DNA of 14,742 bases, from NCBI GenBank assembly GCA_030603375.1, contig JAUVXY010000021.1:1-14742 (forward strand), given 5' to 3'. This DNA is from Actinomycetes bacterium. GTDB lineage: Bacteria; Actinomycetota; Humimicrobiia; Humimicrobiales; Humimicrobiaceae. Below the pieces are notes generated by a model, which saw only the letters and a list, made by a program, of their open reading frames with translations, was not told where the DNA came from and made no database searches. A program made the translations under genes and the position numbers. Shown in pieces: positions 7,430-13,273 of the stretch (positions are counted from its first letter, which is position 1; the number at the start of each line of letters is the position of its first letter).

Positions 7430-8977
7430 TTAATTTTGGTCACAATTTAGATTGCCAAAATCATAACCAGCCCTGTACTGCAATGCTTCTAATACATGCT
7501 GTGTCCTTATAGCTTCACGCTCGTCCAAATCAGCTATTGTCCTTGCTACTTTTAAAATGCTGGCCATCCCTCTTGCAGTTAAATTATAATTATCAGAAAT
7601 TTTTGATAATATATTTCTAATTTCCTTGTTATCTCTTATCCAACTGTTTATTACATCTGGGCTTGCTTCAGAATTATATTTAAATTTTTTTCCCTCAAAT
7701 CTTCTTTGCTGAATTTCTATGCATCTTTTCACACGCTTTTTAATTTCTGATGAACTTTCGCCCTGACCAATTTTTATAAAGTCGCATTTTTTTAATCTGC
7801 TGATTTTAACCCTCATATCTATCCTGTCAACAATTGGCCCGGAAAGATTCTTCCAGAATTTCCTTACTTCCCTTAAACTGCAGACACATTTCTTTTTTTC
7901 ATCACCAAAGTAACCGCAATGGCATGGATTGGTTGCTACAATAAGCATGAAGCTGCATGGAAAGCAATATGATATATTGTTTCTTGCTATGACCACCTTT
8001 TTGTTTTCCAAAGGCTGCCTCAAATCTTCTACCAAATTTTTTGGAAAATGTGAAAATTCATCCAAAAACAATACTCCTCTGTGCGACAAGCTTATCTCGC
8101 CGGGCTTCGGGGGTTTTCCTCCACCTGTCAACCCTACCCTGCTTATTGTATGATGCGGACTTCTGAAAGGTCTCTTCTGTATTAATTCTCCGCTATACTT
8201 CTTGTATAGACTGTAAATTTTTGTTACCTCTATACATTCAGAAATACTCAGTTGCGGCATAATAGTTATGGCCCGCTGAGCCAGCATGGTTTTGCCTGCG
8301 CCCGGCGGTCCAATCATCATAAAATTATGCATCCCGCTTACAGCAATCTCGAGTGCCCGCTTAGCTTTCATCTGGCCTTTTACATCTTTTAAATCAAGAT
8401 CATAATAATTATCTTTAGATAAGATTTTGTTTTCAGTATCTTTGTAGACATATTTTTCCAAATCACCGCAGTTGCAAAAGATTTTTACTATTCCATTTAA
8501 ATTGTCTCCCGGCACAATATTAATATTTTTAATAAGAGAAGCCTGGTGTGCAATTTTTTGTGGTACGATAAAAAAGTTTTTCCCTGTCGTTACAGCTCTT
8601 TCCACCATAGAAATTATTCCCTTAACCGGATTTATTTTTCCATCCAGTGACAGCTCCCCAACAAAGCAGCATTCACTGAAAAGTTTACTGCTTATCTGGC
8701 CGCGTACTGCAAGTATTGAAAGAGCTATTGGCAGGTCATAAAAAGCACCCTCTTTTCTTATGTCCGCTGGAGACAGGTTTATAATTATCCTTTTCATTGG
8801 GAATTTAAAGCCGCTGTTAATGATGGCAGCTCTAACCCTTTGTCTTGACTCACTTACTGCCTTATCTGGAAGTCCAACTATGGTAAACGAAGGCAGGCCA
8901 TTTGATATGTGTACCTCTACAGATACTTTGATAGCGTCTATGCCAGCTAATGCAAAACTATCTAACTTAAAAAACAT
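7430..8977 (-). CDS. comM: ComM/YifB-family Mg-chelatase-like AAA+ ATPase
   Basis: A 515-residue ComM, full length for the family. ComM is a hexameric branch-migration helicase that helps integrate transforming DNA. The N-terminal Lon-protease-like domain (residues ~1-170) is followed by the Mg-chelatase ATPase domain. Walker A is G-P-P-G-A-G-K-T at 223-230. The H-H-T-I-S-x-x-G-L-x-G-G-G motif and the Walker B segment V-L-F-L-D-E-F follow. A cysteine-containing N-P-C-H-C-G-Y-F-G-D insert and the C-terminal lid complete it. ATG start M-F-F-K-L-D-S-F-A-L-A-G-I-D-A matches family N-termini. There is no Shine-Dalgarno: a promoter -10 box lies 6 nt upstream. A 68-bp part (codons 58-79) is duplicated at 10395-10462. 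Confidence 0.96.
   Translation of the reverse strand: MFFKLDSFALAGIDAIKVSVEVHISNGLPSFTIVGLPDKAVSESRQRVRAAIINSGFKFPMKRIIINLSPADIRKEGAFYDLPIALSILAVRGQISSKLFSECCFVGELSLDGKINPVKGIISMVERAVTTGKNFFIVPQKIAHQASLIKNINIVPGDNLNGIVKIFCNCGDLEKYVYKDTENKILSKDNYYDLDLKDVKGQMKAKRALEIAVSGMHNFMMIGPPGAGKTMLAQRAITIMPQLSISECIEVTKIYSLYKKYSGELIQKRPFRSPHHTISRVGLTGGGKPPKPGEISLSHRGVLFLDEFSHFPKNLVEDLRQPLENKKVVIARNNISYCFPCSFMLIVATNPCHCGYFGDEKKKCVCSLREVRKFWKNLSGPIVDRIDMRVKISRLKKCDFIKIGQGESSSEIKKRVKRCIEIQQRRFEGKKFKYNSEASPDVINSWIRDNKEIRNILSKISDNYNLTARGMASILKVARTIADLDEREAIRTQHVLEALQYRAGYDFGNLNCDQN
8740..8807 (-). repeat. comM codons 58-79: parent copy of a 68-bp direct repeat
   Basis: This segment of comM recurs at 10395-10462 in the same orientation with one mismatch in 68 bases (A at 8760 versus G at 10415). 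Identity stops sharply at both ends. The two copies flank the foreign insertion and are offset by 1655 bp. Confidence 0.95.
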
Positions 8978-8983
8978 AGACTA

Positions 8984-9009
8984 ATTATATATGCATATGC
9001 ATATATAAT
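8984..9009. repeat. perfect 26-bp palindrome over the comM promoter
   Basis: The 13-base half ATTATATATGCAT (8984-8996) is followed directly by its exact reverse complement (8997-9009) with no spacer. It covers the comM -10 box, the whole spacer and half of the -35. It could be an operator for a dimeric or tetrameric repressor, or part of an element boundary. Alternating purine-pyrimidine AT repeats make some symmetry likely, but the two GC pairs also match. Confidence 0.7.
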
Positions 9010-9012
9010 CAA
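8984..9012 (-). promoter_or_regulatory. comM promoter, predicted leaderless
   Basis: On the minus strand, -35 TTGATT (9007-9012) and -10 TATAAT (8984-8989) are separated by exactly 17 nt. Only six bases (TAGTCT) separate the -10 from the comM ATG. Transcription starting at the usual distance would begin at or within a base or two of the A of ATG, giving a leaderless mRNA. This agrees with the absence of any Shine-Dalgarno. Confidence 0.65.
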
Positions 9013-9080
9013 TTGTATATTTGCTAAATTTATTTGCTTATATCAATTCTTTAACTTTTATTAAAATAATGTCAAGTTAT

Positions 9081-9097
9081 CGAATTGCAACAATTCG
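9081..9097. repeat. short hairpin upstream of the methyltransferase promoter
   Basis: CGAATTG (9081-9087), loop CAA, CAATTCG (9091-9097). Outer pentamers TCAAG (9072-9076) and CTTGA (9102-9106) could extend the structure. It has no T-run, so it is not an obvious terminator. It lies just upstream of and partly over the -35 of the plus-strand promoter. Confidence 0.4.
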
Positions 9098-9102
9098 CTT
9101 TC

Positions 9103-9132
9103 TTGATCTTTCTAGTTAAAACCTACTATACT
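9103..9132 (+). promoter_or_regulatory. promoter of the methyltransferase gene
   Basis: TTGATC (9103-9108), an 18-nt spacer and TATACT (9127-9132) make a plausible sigma-70-type promoter pointing at the plus-strand methyltransferase. The predicted leader of about 75 nt contains an 8-bp hairpin at 9160-9182. Confidence 0.5.
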
Positions 9133-9159
9133 TTATAAAAATGTAATAAATTCGAAACC

Positions 9160-9186
9160 AACAAGTTCATTTAAAACTTGTTAGGC
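9160..9186 (+). other. leader hairpin ending in a GTTAGGC heptamer (integron-cassette-like left end)
   Basis: AACAAGTT (9160-9167), a 7-nt loop and AACTTGTT (9175-9182) form a perfect hairpin. Its right arm runs straight into GTTAGGC (9180-9186), which matches the GTTRRRY consensus of integron attC R' boxes. The methyltransferase ribosome site begins about 16 nt later. The opposite arm (AACCAAC) is a poor match to the R'' consensus, so this is at best a degenerate site. Confidence 0.3.
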
Positions 9187-9215
9187 AAAATTATGATAAT
9201 TAAGGAGGGTAGGAT

Positions 9216-9917
9216 ATGAGAAAGAATATTGATTCAAAGAATGAAAGTATACCCGCATTAAAGAAAAAGATAATTATAAGATTTGCAATGCTTCCAATAT
9301 TTTTATGGATACTTCTTTTTTTGCCCGCTGGGTCACTTAAGTTCTGGGAAGCGTGGCTCTATTGCATAGTCCTCACCGCCCCAATGCTTTTTGCAGTTGT
9401 CTATTTCTTAAAGAAAGATCCTGAGCTATTAGAACGACGAATTAAAATGAAAGAAAAAGAAAAAGAACAAAAAGCTATAACAATGCTTTCGAGTGTTGTT
9501 TTTCTTGTTGAATTCATCATTCCTGGCTTAGATTATCGCTTTCATTGGTCAGAAGTACCAACATTTCTTGTTATAGCGGCGGATGCTTTCGTTTTGTTAG
9601 GCTACCTGGTGTTCCTCCTTGCTCTGAAAGAGAATAGCTATGCTTCTCGTATTATTGAGGTTGATAAGGAACAGAAAGTCATATCAACGGGACCCTATGC
9701 AATTGTACGTCACCCTATGTATTTAGGAATAATGCTGATGTTCTTGTCAACTCCTATTGCATTAGGATCATTTTGGGCACTAATACCTTTTATATTATTG
9801 CCGATTTTACTTGTATTCAGAATACTAAATGAAGAGGAAATATTGTTAAAGGGATTAGCGGAATACAAGGAATATTGTCATAAAACACGTTATCGTTTAA
9901 TTCCTTATATTTGGTGA
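9216..9917 (+). CDS. membrane methyltransferase of the isoprenylcysteine carboxyl methyltransferase / phospholipid methyltransferase family
   Basis: A 233-residue integral membrane protein with about five hydrophobic segments (near residues 20-38, 44-65, 90-104, 115-137 and 172-203). The C-terminal SAM-binding signature is clear: G-P-Y-A-I-V-R-H-P-M-Y at 159-169, then E-E at 207-208, Y-x-x-Y and R-Y-R-L-I-P-Y-I-W at the end. The family methylates small lipophilic, isoprenoid or phospholipid substrates using S-adenosylmethionine. The actual substrate is unknown, as bacteria generally lack CaaX proteins. ATG start with a perfect AAGGAGG at 9202-9208, 7 nt away. It is the only intact plus-strand gene in the window and sits in the foreign block between yraN and comM, so horizontal acquisition is likely. 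Confidence 0.9.
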   Translation: MRKNIDSKNESIPALKKKIIIRFAMLPIFLWILLFLPAGSLKFWEAWLYCIVLTAPMLFAVVYFLKKDPELLERRIKMKEKEKEQKAITMLSSVVFLVEFIIPGLDYRFHWSEVPTFLVIAADAFVLLGYLVFLLALKENSYASRIIEVDKEQKVISTGPYAIVRHPMYLGIMLMFLSTPIALGSFWALIPFILLPILLVFRILNEEEILLKGLAEYKEYCHKTRYRLIPYIW

Positions 9918-9940
9918 ATCAATAACATTGTCACAACTAC

Positions 9941-9962
9941 GCCTAACCACAGGACGTTAGTT
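9941..9962 (+). other. GCCTAAC...GTTAG site after the methyltransferase gene (cassette-like right end)
   Basis: GCCTAAC (9941-9947) begins 23 nt after the methyltransferase stop and is the exact reverse complement of the GTTAGGC at 9180-9186. It is followed eight bases later by GTTAGTT (9956-9962). The layout mimics R'' and R' boxes of an integron attC, but the arms are far too close for a full attC. It would have to be a collapsed remnant. The homology of the next gene fragment starts immediately afterwards. Confidence 0.3.
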
Positions 9963-9963
9963 G

Positions 9964-10194
9964 CAATCAAGCAGAGGGCATGGAAAAACGGCAAAATCTC
10001 TTGAAGATATTGGCTATCTTACAGATAAGAATGGATGGAACCTTGCTGTTAAAAACATACATAAATTTACAAATATTATAAAAGAAGAACAACACGGCCT
10101 GCCAGTTTTTCTTTTTGGACATAGTGTAGAATCATTACTTTTAAGAGATTATATTTCCTTGTGCAGAAAAGATATCAATCGTATATGCTTATGA
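9964..10194 (+). pseudogene. alpha/beta-hydrolase (lysophospholipase/monoacylglycerol-lipase-like) fragment
   Basis: About 75 codons resemble the middle of a serine hydrolase of the lysophospholipase type. R-G-H-G-K-T follows the usual strand-turn near the oxyanion region, then a helical stretch, then V-F-L-F-G-H-S-V-E-S-L-L-L-R-D-Y-I. The nucleophile elbow should read G-H-S-M-G-S (GxSxG), but its last Gly is Glu here, which would damage the elbow. Roughly the first 70 and last 150 or more residues of a ~300-residue enzyme are missing on both sides. There is no convincing start codon or Shine-Dalgarno. This is a dead remnant. Confidence 0.7.
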
Positions 10195-10312
10195 TCTTCT
10201 AGTTTATTTTCCCAAATCTCTGTGTTAAACTTTTAAAAGTAGATAACATTTAATAAAGTTTTAAATGGCTGTTTAGAATAGCTTACAAAACTTGCTCTCA
10301 CGGAGGCTGGTA
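10195..10312. other. non-coding stretch between gene remnants
   Basis: This AT-rich stretch joins the hydrolase remnant to the recombinase remnant. I see a 12-bp palindrome ACTTTTAAAAGT at 10229-10240 and a GGAGG ribosome site at 10302-10306. No gene or clear promoter is visible. Confidence 0.5.
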
Positions 10313-10398
10313 ATGGAAAACGGAAACCGGTTGGAATCTGGATTCGGGTTTCTAATGAAGATCAGGCCAAAGGTGAAAGCTCAAAGCATCATGAAAAA
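10313..10398 (+). pseudogene. large serine recombinase, N-terminal fragment
   Basis: Reading from 10315, the frame gives G-K-R-K-P-V-G-I-W-I-R-V-S-N-E-D-Q-A-K-G-E-S-S-K-H-H-E-K. This is the start of the resolvase catalytic domain (consensus I-x-x-R-V-S-x-x-D-Q, with the Ser of R-V-S the likely nucleophile). An ATG at 10313 with GGAGG at 10302-10306 is in the wrong frame by one base; one extra A in the A-run after ATGG would restore M-E-K-R-K-P-V. The gene stops abruptly where the duplicated comM segment begins. Everything after ~27 codons is lost, including the DNA-binding domains. The open frame runs on through the comM copy as nonsense to about 10527. Confidence 0.8.
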
Positions 10399-10462
10399 AG
10401 CACCCTCTTTTCTTGTGTCCGCTGGAGACAGGTTTATAATTATCCTTTTCATTGGGAATTTA
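10395..10462 (-). repeat. 68-bp duplicated fragment of comM (codons 58-79)
   Basis: Matches 8740-8807 at 67 of 68 positions, in the same orientation as intact comM. It is fused on its left to the serine recombinase remnant and ends 42 bp short of the yraN stop. It has no start, no stop and no neighbouring comM sequence, so it is non-functional. Its near identity implies a recent event or continuing gene conversion. Confidence 0.95.
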
Positions 10463-10504
10463 TAAAAGTATTAATCTTAAACTATTGTGCTTGCACAGCA
10501 AGAA

Positions 10505-10927
10505 CTAAAAAGCATCTTTTATATGTTTGAAATTGAAGTCGGCAGAACAAAATTTTTTACCCACACTATTTTTTATCTTATTTGCGTTAACTGCATTTTC
10601 AACTATTTTTTTGTCAGCTATTATAGAAATGACATCAAATCTAAAATTAAAATCTTGAAGTGGTTTATTATTTACAATAAAAAAATTAGCTGTATTTTTA
10701 ATCTTTTTTATCTTGTACTTGTTAACCGCCTCTTCCGGGTATCCATAGCTAATATTTGTTCTTGTTTTTACTTCAACAAATGCAATAACCATGCCCTTTT
10801 TAGCTATAATATCAATTTCTCCAAATTTGCAGGTATAATTCTTTTCTAAAATAGCATACCCTGAATTAGCCAAGTAGCGTGCGGCTATATTTTCTCCAAG
10901 TTCCCCTACTGCCTTGCTGTCAATCAT
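10505..10927 (-). CDS. yraN: YraN/UPF0102 family protein, Holliday-junction-resolvase-like nuclease fold
   Basis: A 140-residue member of UPF0102. The family has the PD-(D/E)xK nuclease fold and its biological role is not well settled. The N-terminal G-E-L-G-E-N-I-A-A-R-Y-L segment is at residues 8-19. G-E-I-D-I-I-A (36-42) and F-V-E-V-K-T-R (50-56) provide the catalytic-type Asp, Glu and Lys. The ending F-K-H-I-K-D-A-F is typical, so the C-terminus is complete despite the nearby insertion. It is slightly longer than the usual ~120. The ATG overlaps the rnhB stop in an ATGA quartet. Normally followed by comM, here it is followed by the foreign block. Confidence 0.94.
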   Translation of the reverse strand: MIDSKAVGELGENIAARYLANSGYAILEKNYTCKFGEIDIIAKKGMVIAFVEVKTRTNISYGYPEEAVNKYKIKKIKNTANFFIVNNKPLQDFNFRFDVISIIADKKIVENAVNANKIKNSVGKKFCSADFNFKHIKDAF

Positions 10928-11559
10928 TTTTTTGAATCTGTAACAACCCCATTAAAAGACATCCTGTGTATTACAGAAGGTCCATAAATCCTGAGGGCCT
11001 CCAGATGCTCCTTTGTACCGTATCCCTTGTTGCGCTCAAAACCATACTCGGGATAGTATTTTGACAGCTCTACCATAATTTTGTCTCTTGTTACCTTTGC
11101 TATAATAGAAGCTGCTGCTATTGACACACTCAGTTCATCGCCATTTACTATTGGCAGCACCTCGGCATCCAAATCAACACAAATATAATCCACCAGCACA
11201 GCATCGGGTTTTACTTTTAATTTGTTGGCCGCTTTTTTTACTGCCAGAATATTGGCATTATTTATTGATATTTCATCAATTTCCCGAGAAGAGACTTTTG
11301 CTACGGACCAGCTTACACAGCTGTTTATTATTTTTTTATAAATACATTCTCTTTTTTTTATGCTTACTTTTTTGGAATCGTTTAAACCTTCTATCATTAA
11401 ATTTTCCCTGTCAAGAATAACTGCTGCTGCCATCAGGGGGCCAGCAAGAGAACCTCTCCCAACCTCATCAACACCAGCTATGCTCCTGTATCCGCTTAAG
11501 AATAAATCATCTTCGTATTTACATAAATTTATTAGTCTTTTAATTTCTTCAAATTTCAT
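10924..11559 (-). CDS. rnhB: ribonuclease HII
   Basis: A 211-residue RNase HII, which removes ribonucleotides misincorporated in DNA and cuts RNA-DNA hybrids. The A-G-V-D-E-V-G-R-G-S-L-A-G-P motif supplies Asp31 and Glu32. L-V-D at 122-124 supplies Asp124, and A-K-V-T-R-D supplies Asp159, completing the DEDD-type site. The late G-Y-G-T-K-E-H motif that recognises the junction ribonucleotide is also present. ATG start overlaps the lepB stop by 4 bp, and the stop overlaps the yraN start by 4 bp, indicating strict translational coupling. Confidence 0.97.
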   Translation of the reverse strand: MKFEEIKRLINLCKYEDDLFLSGYRSIAGVDEVGRGSLAGPLMAAAVILDRENLMIEGLNDSKKVSIKKRECIYKKIINSCVSWSVAKVSSREIDEISINNANILAVKKAANKLKVKPDAVLVDYICVDLDAEVLPIVNGDELSVSIAAASIIAKVTRDKIMVELSKYYPEYGFERNKGYGTKEHLEALRIYGPSVIHRMSFNGVVTDSKK

Positions 11560-12095
11560 AGCTTACCGTTAACTTTTCCGAACCTTGTCAGCGGCAGATA
11601 AATAAAGACCACTTCTCCAAATACGTCCTCTTTTGAAATGCTGCCAAGATACCTGCTGTCATAGCTATTATTTCTATTATCGCCCATTACAAATACTTTG
11701 CCTTTTTCTACAACTATCGTTTCATTCATGTAAGAAATATTATAATCCTTCAGTATATACTCTTCGTTAATTTTTTCGCCATTAATGTAAATATCACCGC
11801 TGTCTGTCAAAGTAATTTCATCATCCTCCACAGCTATAACTCTTTTTACCAGATCTTTTCCAATAGAAGAATGAAATACAATTAGATCACCTCTTTTTAT
11901 AGGTTTTATCTTAAAAGCTAATTTACTTACAATGACTTTATCGCTAATCTGCAACGTGGGAACCATAGAAGGTGTTGGAATGGTAAAAGGCTCAAAAATA
12001 AATATCCTGACAGATATCGAAAATGCGGCAGCTCCCATTATAACAAGCAGATAGCTTAAAATTTCTTTGAAGATCTTTTCTTTCTTAGAAGACAT
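11556..12095 (-). CDS. lepB: type I signal peptidase
   Basis: A 179-residue compact signal peptidase of the Gram-positive type. It has a short cytoplasmic N-terminus and one membrane anchor (residues ~12-34). The catalytic Ser43 is in T-P-S-M-V-P-T-L. The general base is Lys84 in D-L-V-K-R-V-I-A. The M-G-D-N-R-N-N-S-Y-D-S-R motif is present. It cleaves signal peptides on the outer face of the cytoplasmic membrane. ATG start 22 bp after rplS; no clear Shine-Dalgarno is visible. rplS-lepB-rnhB is a conserved arrangement. Confidence 0.97.
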   Translation of the reverse strand: MSSKKEKIFKEILSYLLVIMGAAAFSISVRIFIFEPFTIPTPSMVPTLQISDKVIVSKLAFKIKPIKRGDLIVFHSSIGKDLVKRVIAVEDDEITLTDSGDIYINGEKINEEYILKDYNISYMNETIVVEKGKVFVMGDNRNNSYDSRYLGSISKEDVFGEVVFIYLPLTRFGKVNGKL

Positions 12096-12117
12096 TAATA
12101 CAAATGATTTGGACCAT

Positions 12118-12471
12118 TCACTCTTTAATATACTCTTTATATTTAACTCTCGCTTTTTTTCCTACTTTATCTCTGAGATAATAAAGCTTGGACCTTCTTA
12201 CAATACCGGTATTAACTTTTTCTATTGATTTAATAATAGGAGAGTTTATAAAAAAAGTTCTTTCAACTCCAACATTAAAGGAAATTTTTCTTACTGTAAA
12301 ATTTTCACCAATGCCAGAACTCTGCCTTTTTATTACAATGCCCTCAAAAGACTGTGTTCTTTCTTTATTTTCTTCCCTGATTCTTACACTTACTCTTACT
12401 GTATCACCCGGTTTAAAATCAGGTATATCTTCCTTTAAATACTTACTTTCTATTTTACTTAATTTATTCAT
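12118..12471 (-). CDS. rplS: 50S ribosomal protein L19
   Basis: A 117-residue L19, standard length. It has the F-K-P-G-D-T-V-R-V block and S-F-E-G-I-V-I-K-R. F-T-V-R-K-I-S-x-x-V-G-V-E-R-T-F and the basic C-terminal R-R-S-K-L-Y-Y-L-R-D segment follow. It lies at the 30S-50S interface. ATG start with GGAG 6 nt upstream. The 69-bp gap from trmD is AT-rich, with no hairpin I can see. Confidence 0.98.
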   Translation of the reverse strand: MNKLSKIESKYLKEDIPDFKPGDTVRVSVRIREENKERTQSFEGIVIKRQSSGIGENFTVRKISFNVGVERTFFINSPIIKSIEKVNTGIVRRSKLYYLRDKVGKKARVKYKEYIKE

Positions 12472-12540
12472 TTTCTACTCCAGATTATTCTTTATTTTTA
12501 ACACTTTTGTTCCCAATTAAACCAAATAAATATAATGAAT

Positions 12541-13242
12541 TTAAATCTTTTTGTCAAATAAATCTGGCTTTTTCTCTTTGGTCAGATCCAAAGACTTCTT
12601 TTTCCTCCATTTTTCAATATTTACATGATTTCCACTTAAAAGTACATCGGGCACCTTTAATCCTTTAAAAATTGGAGGGCGTGTGTATTGAGGATGATCC
12701 AGTAAATTATTTTCAAAAGATTCACATTCAAGAGATTCAGACTTTCCTACAACACCGGGCAAAAGCCTTAAAACACCATCTATGACAACCATTGCCGGGA
12801 TTTCCCCTCCTGTTAAAACATAATCGCCAATTGAAAGTTCCTCGTCTGCTACCAATTCTGTAACTCTCTCATCAATACCTTCGTATCTGCCGCAAATAAT
12901 TATAATATTTTTAAGTCCGGACAGATACCTTAATTTAGCCTGAGTTAATCTTCCACCCTTTGGCGAAAGCAGCAATACTTTTTGACCCTCTTTGCCTGCA
13001 ACCCTGTTTTTACTCTTAATAAATGTAGCTGCATCATATATTGGCTGCACGTTCATTATCATCCCGGGCCCTCCGCCATATGGCCTGTCATCAACTTTTT
13101 TATGTTTATCCAGCGTAAAATCTCTTAAATTGTAGATATTAAGTCTGCAGAGATTATTATTGAAAGCTTCTTTTATTACTCCAAATTCAACTACATTTTC
13201 AAATATTTTTGGAAAAATAGTAATTATATCTATTGTTAGCAT
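12541..13242 (-). CDS. trmD: tRNA (guanine-N1-)-methyltransferase TrmD
   Basis: A 233-residue SPOUT methyltransferase that makes m1G37 in tRNA and so prevents frameshifting. R-P-Y-G-G-G-P-G-M at 53-61, L-S-P-K-G-G at 92-97, G-R-Y-E-G-I-D-E-R-V at 118-127 and S-I-G-D-Y-V-L-T-G-G-E at 137-147 form the knot and cofactor site. The catalytic loop ends N-L-L-D-H-P-Q-Y-T-R-P. At the place of the general-base Asp (DSF in the well-studied enzymes) this protein has Glu (ESF). That is conservative and may simply be a family variant. ATG start 31 bp after rimM. Confidence 0.97.
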   Translation of the reverse strand: MLTIDIITIFPKIFENVVEFGVIKEAFNNNLCRLNIYNLRDFTLDKHKKVDDRPYGGGPGMIMNVQPIYDAATFIKSKNRVAGKEGQKVLLLSPKGGRLTQAKLRYLSGLKNIIIICGRYEGIDERVTELVADEELSIGDYVLTGGEIPAMVVIDGVLRLLPGVVGKSESLECESFENNLLDHPQYTRPPIFKGLKVPDVLLSGNHVNIEKWRKKKSLDLTKEKKPDLFDKKI

Positions 13243-13273
13243 CCTGGTAATAGTATGTTCAAATAAATTATAA

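Noticed and set aside
9920..10000. A complete integron attC recombination site
   Set aside because: The R''- and R'-like boxes are only eight bases apart, with no L boxes or extrahelical bases, and no integrase gene is in the window. Kept only as a cassette-like observation.
10490..10502. Hairpin CTTGC-ACA-GCAAG after yraN as a rho-independent terminator
   Set aside because: The stem is only 5 bp and no T-run follows on the minus strand.
8978..10504. A complete insertion sequence
   Set aside because: No transposase gene and no terminal inverted repeats with target duplication could be found. The 68-bp repeat is a piece of comM, not a short target-site duplication.
10282..10527. A novel plus-strand gene running from the recombinase start through the comM copy toward yraN
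   Set aside because: The frame is an accidental fusion. Past codon ~27 it translates antisense comM and then yraN DNA, with no coding character.
10487..10849. A 120-codon plus-strand open frame over yraN
   Set aside because: It is antisense to a clear UPF0102 gene, with no ribosome site or recognisable motif.
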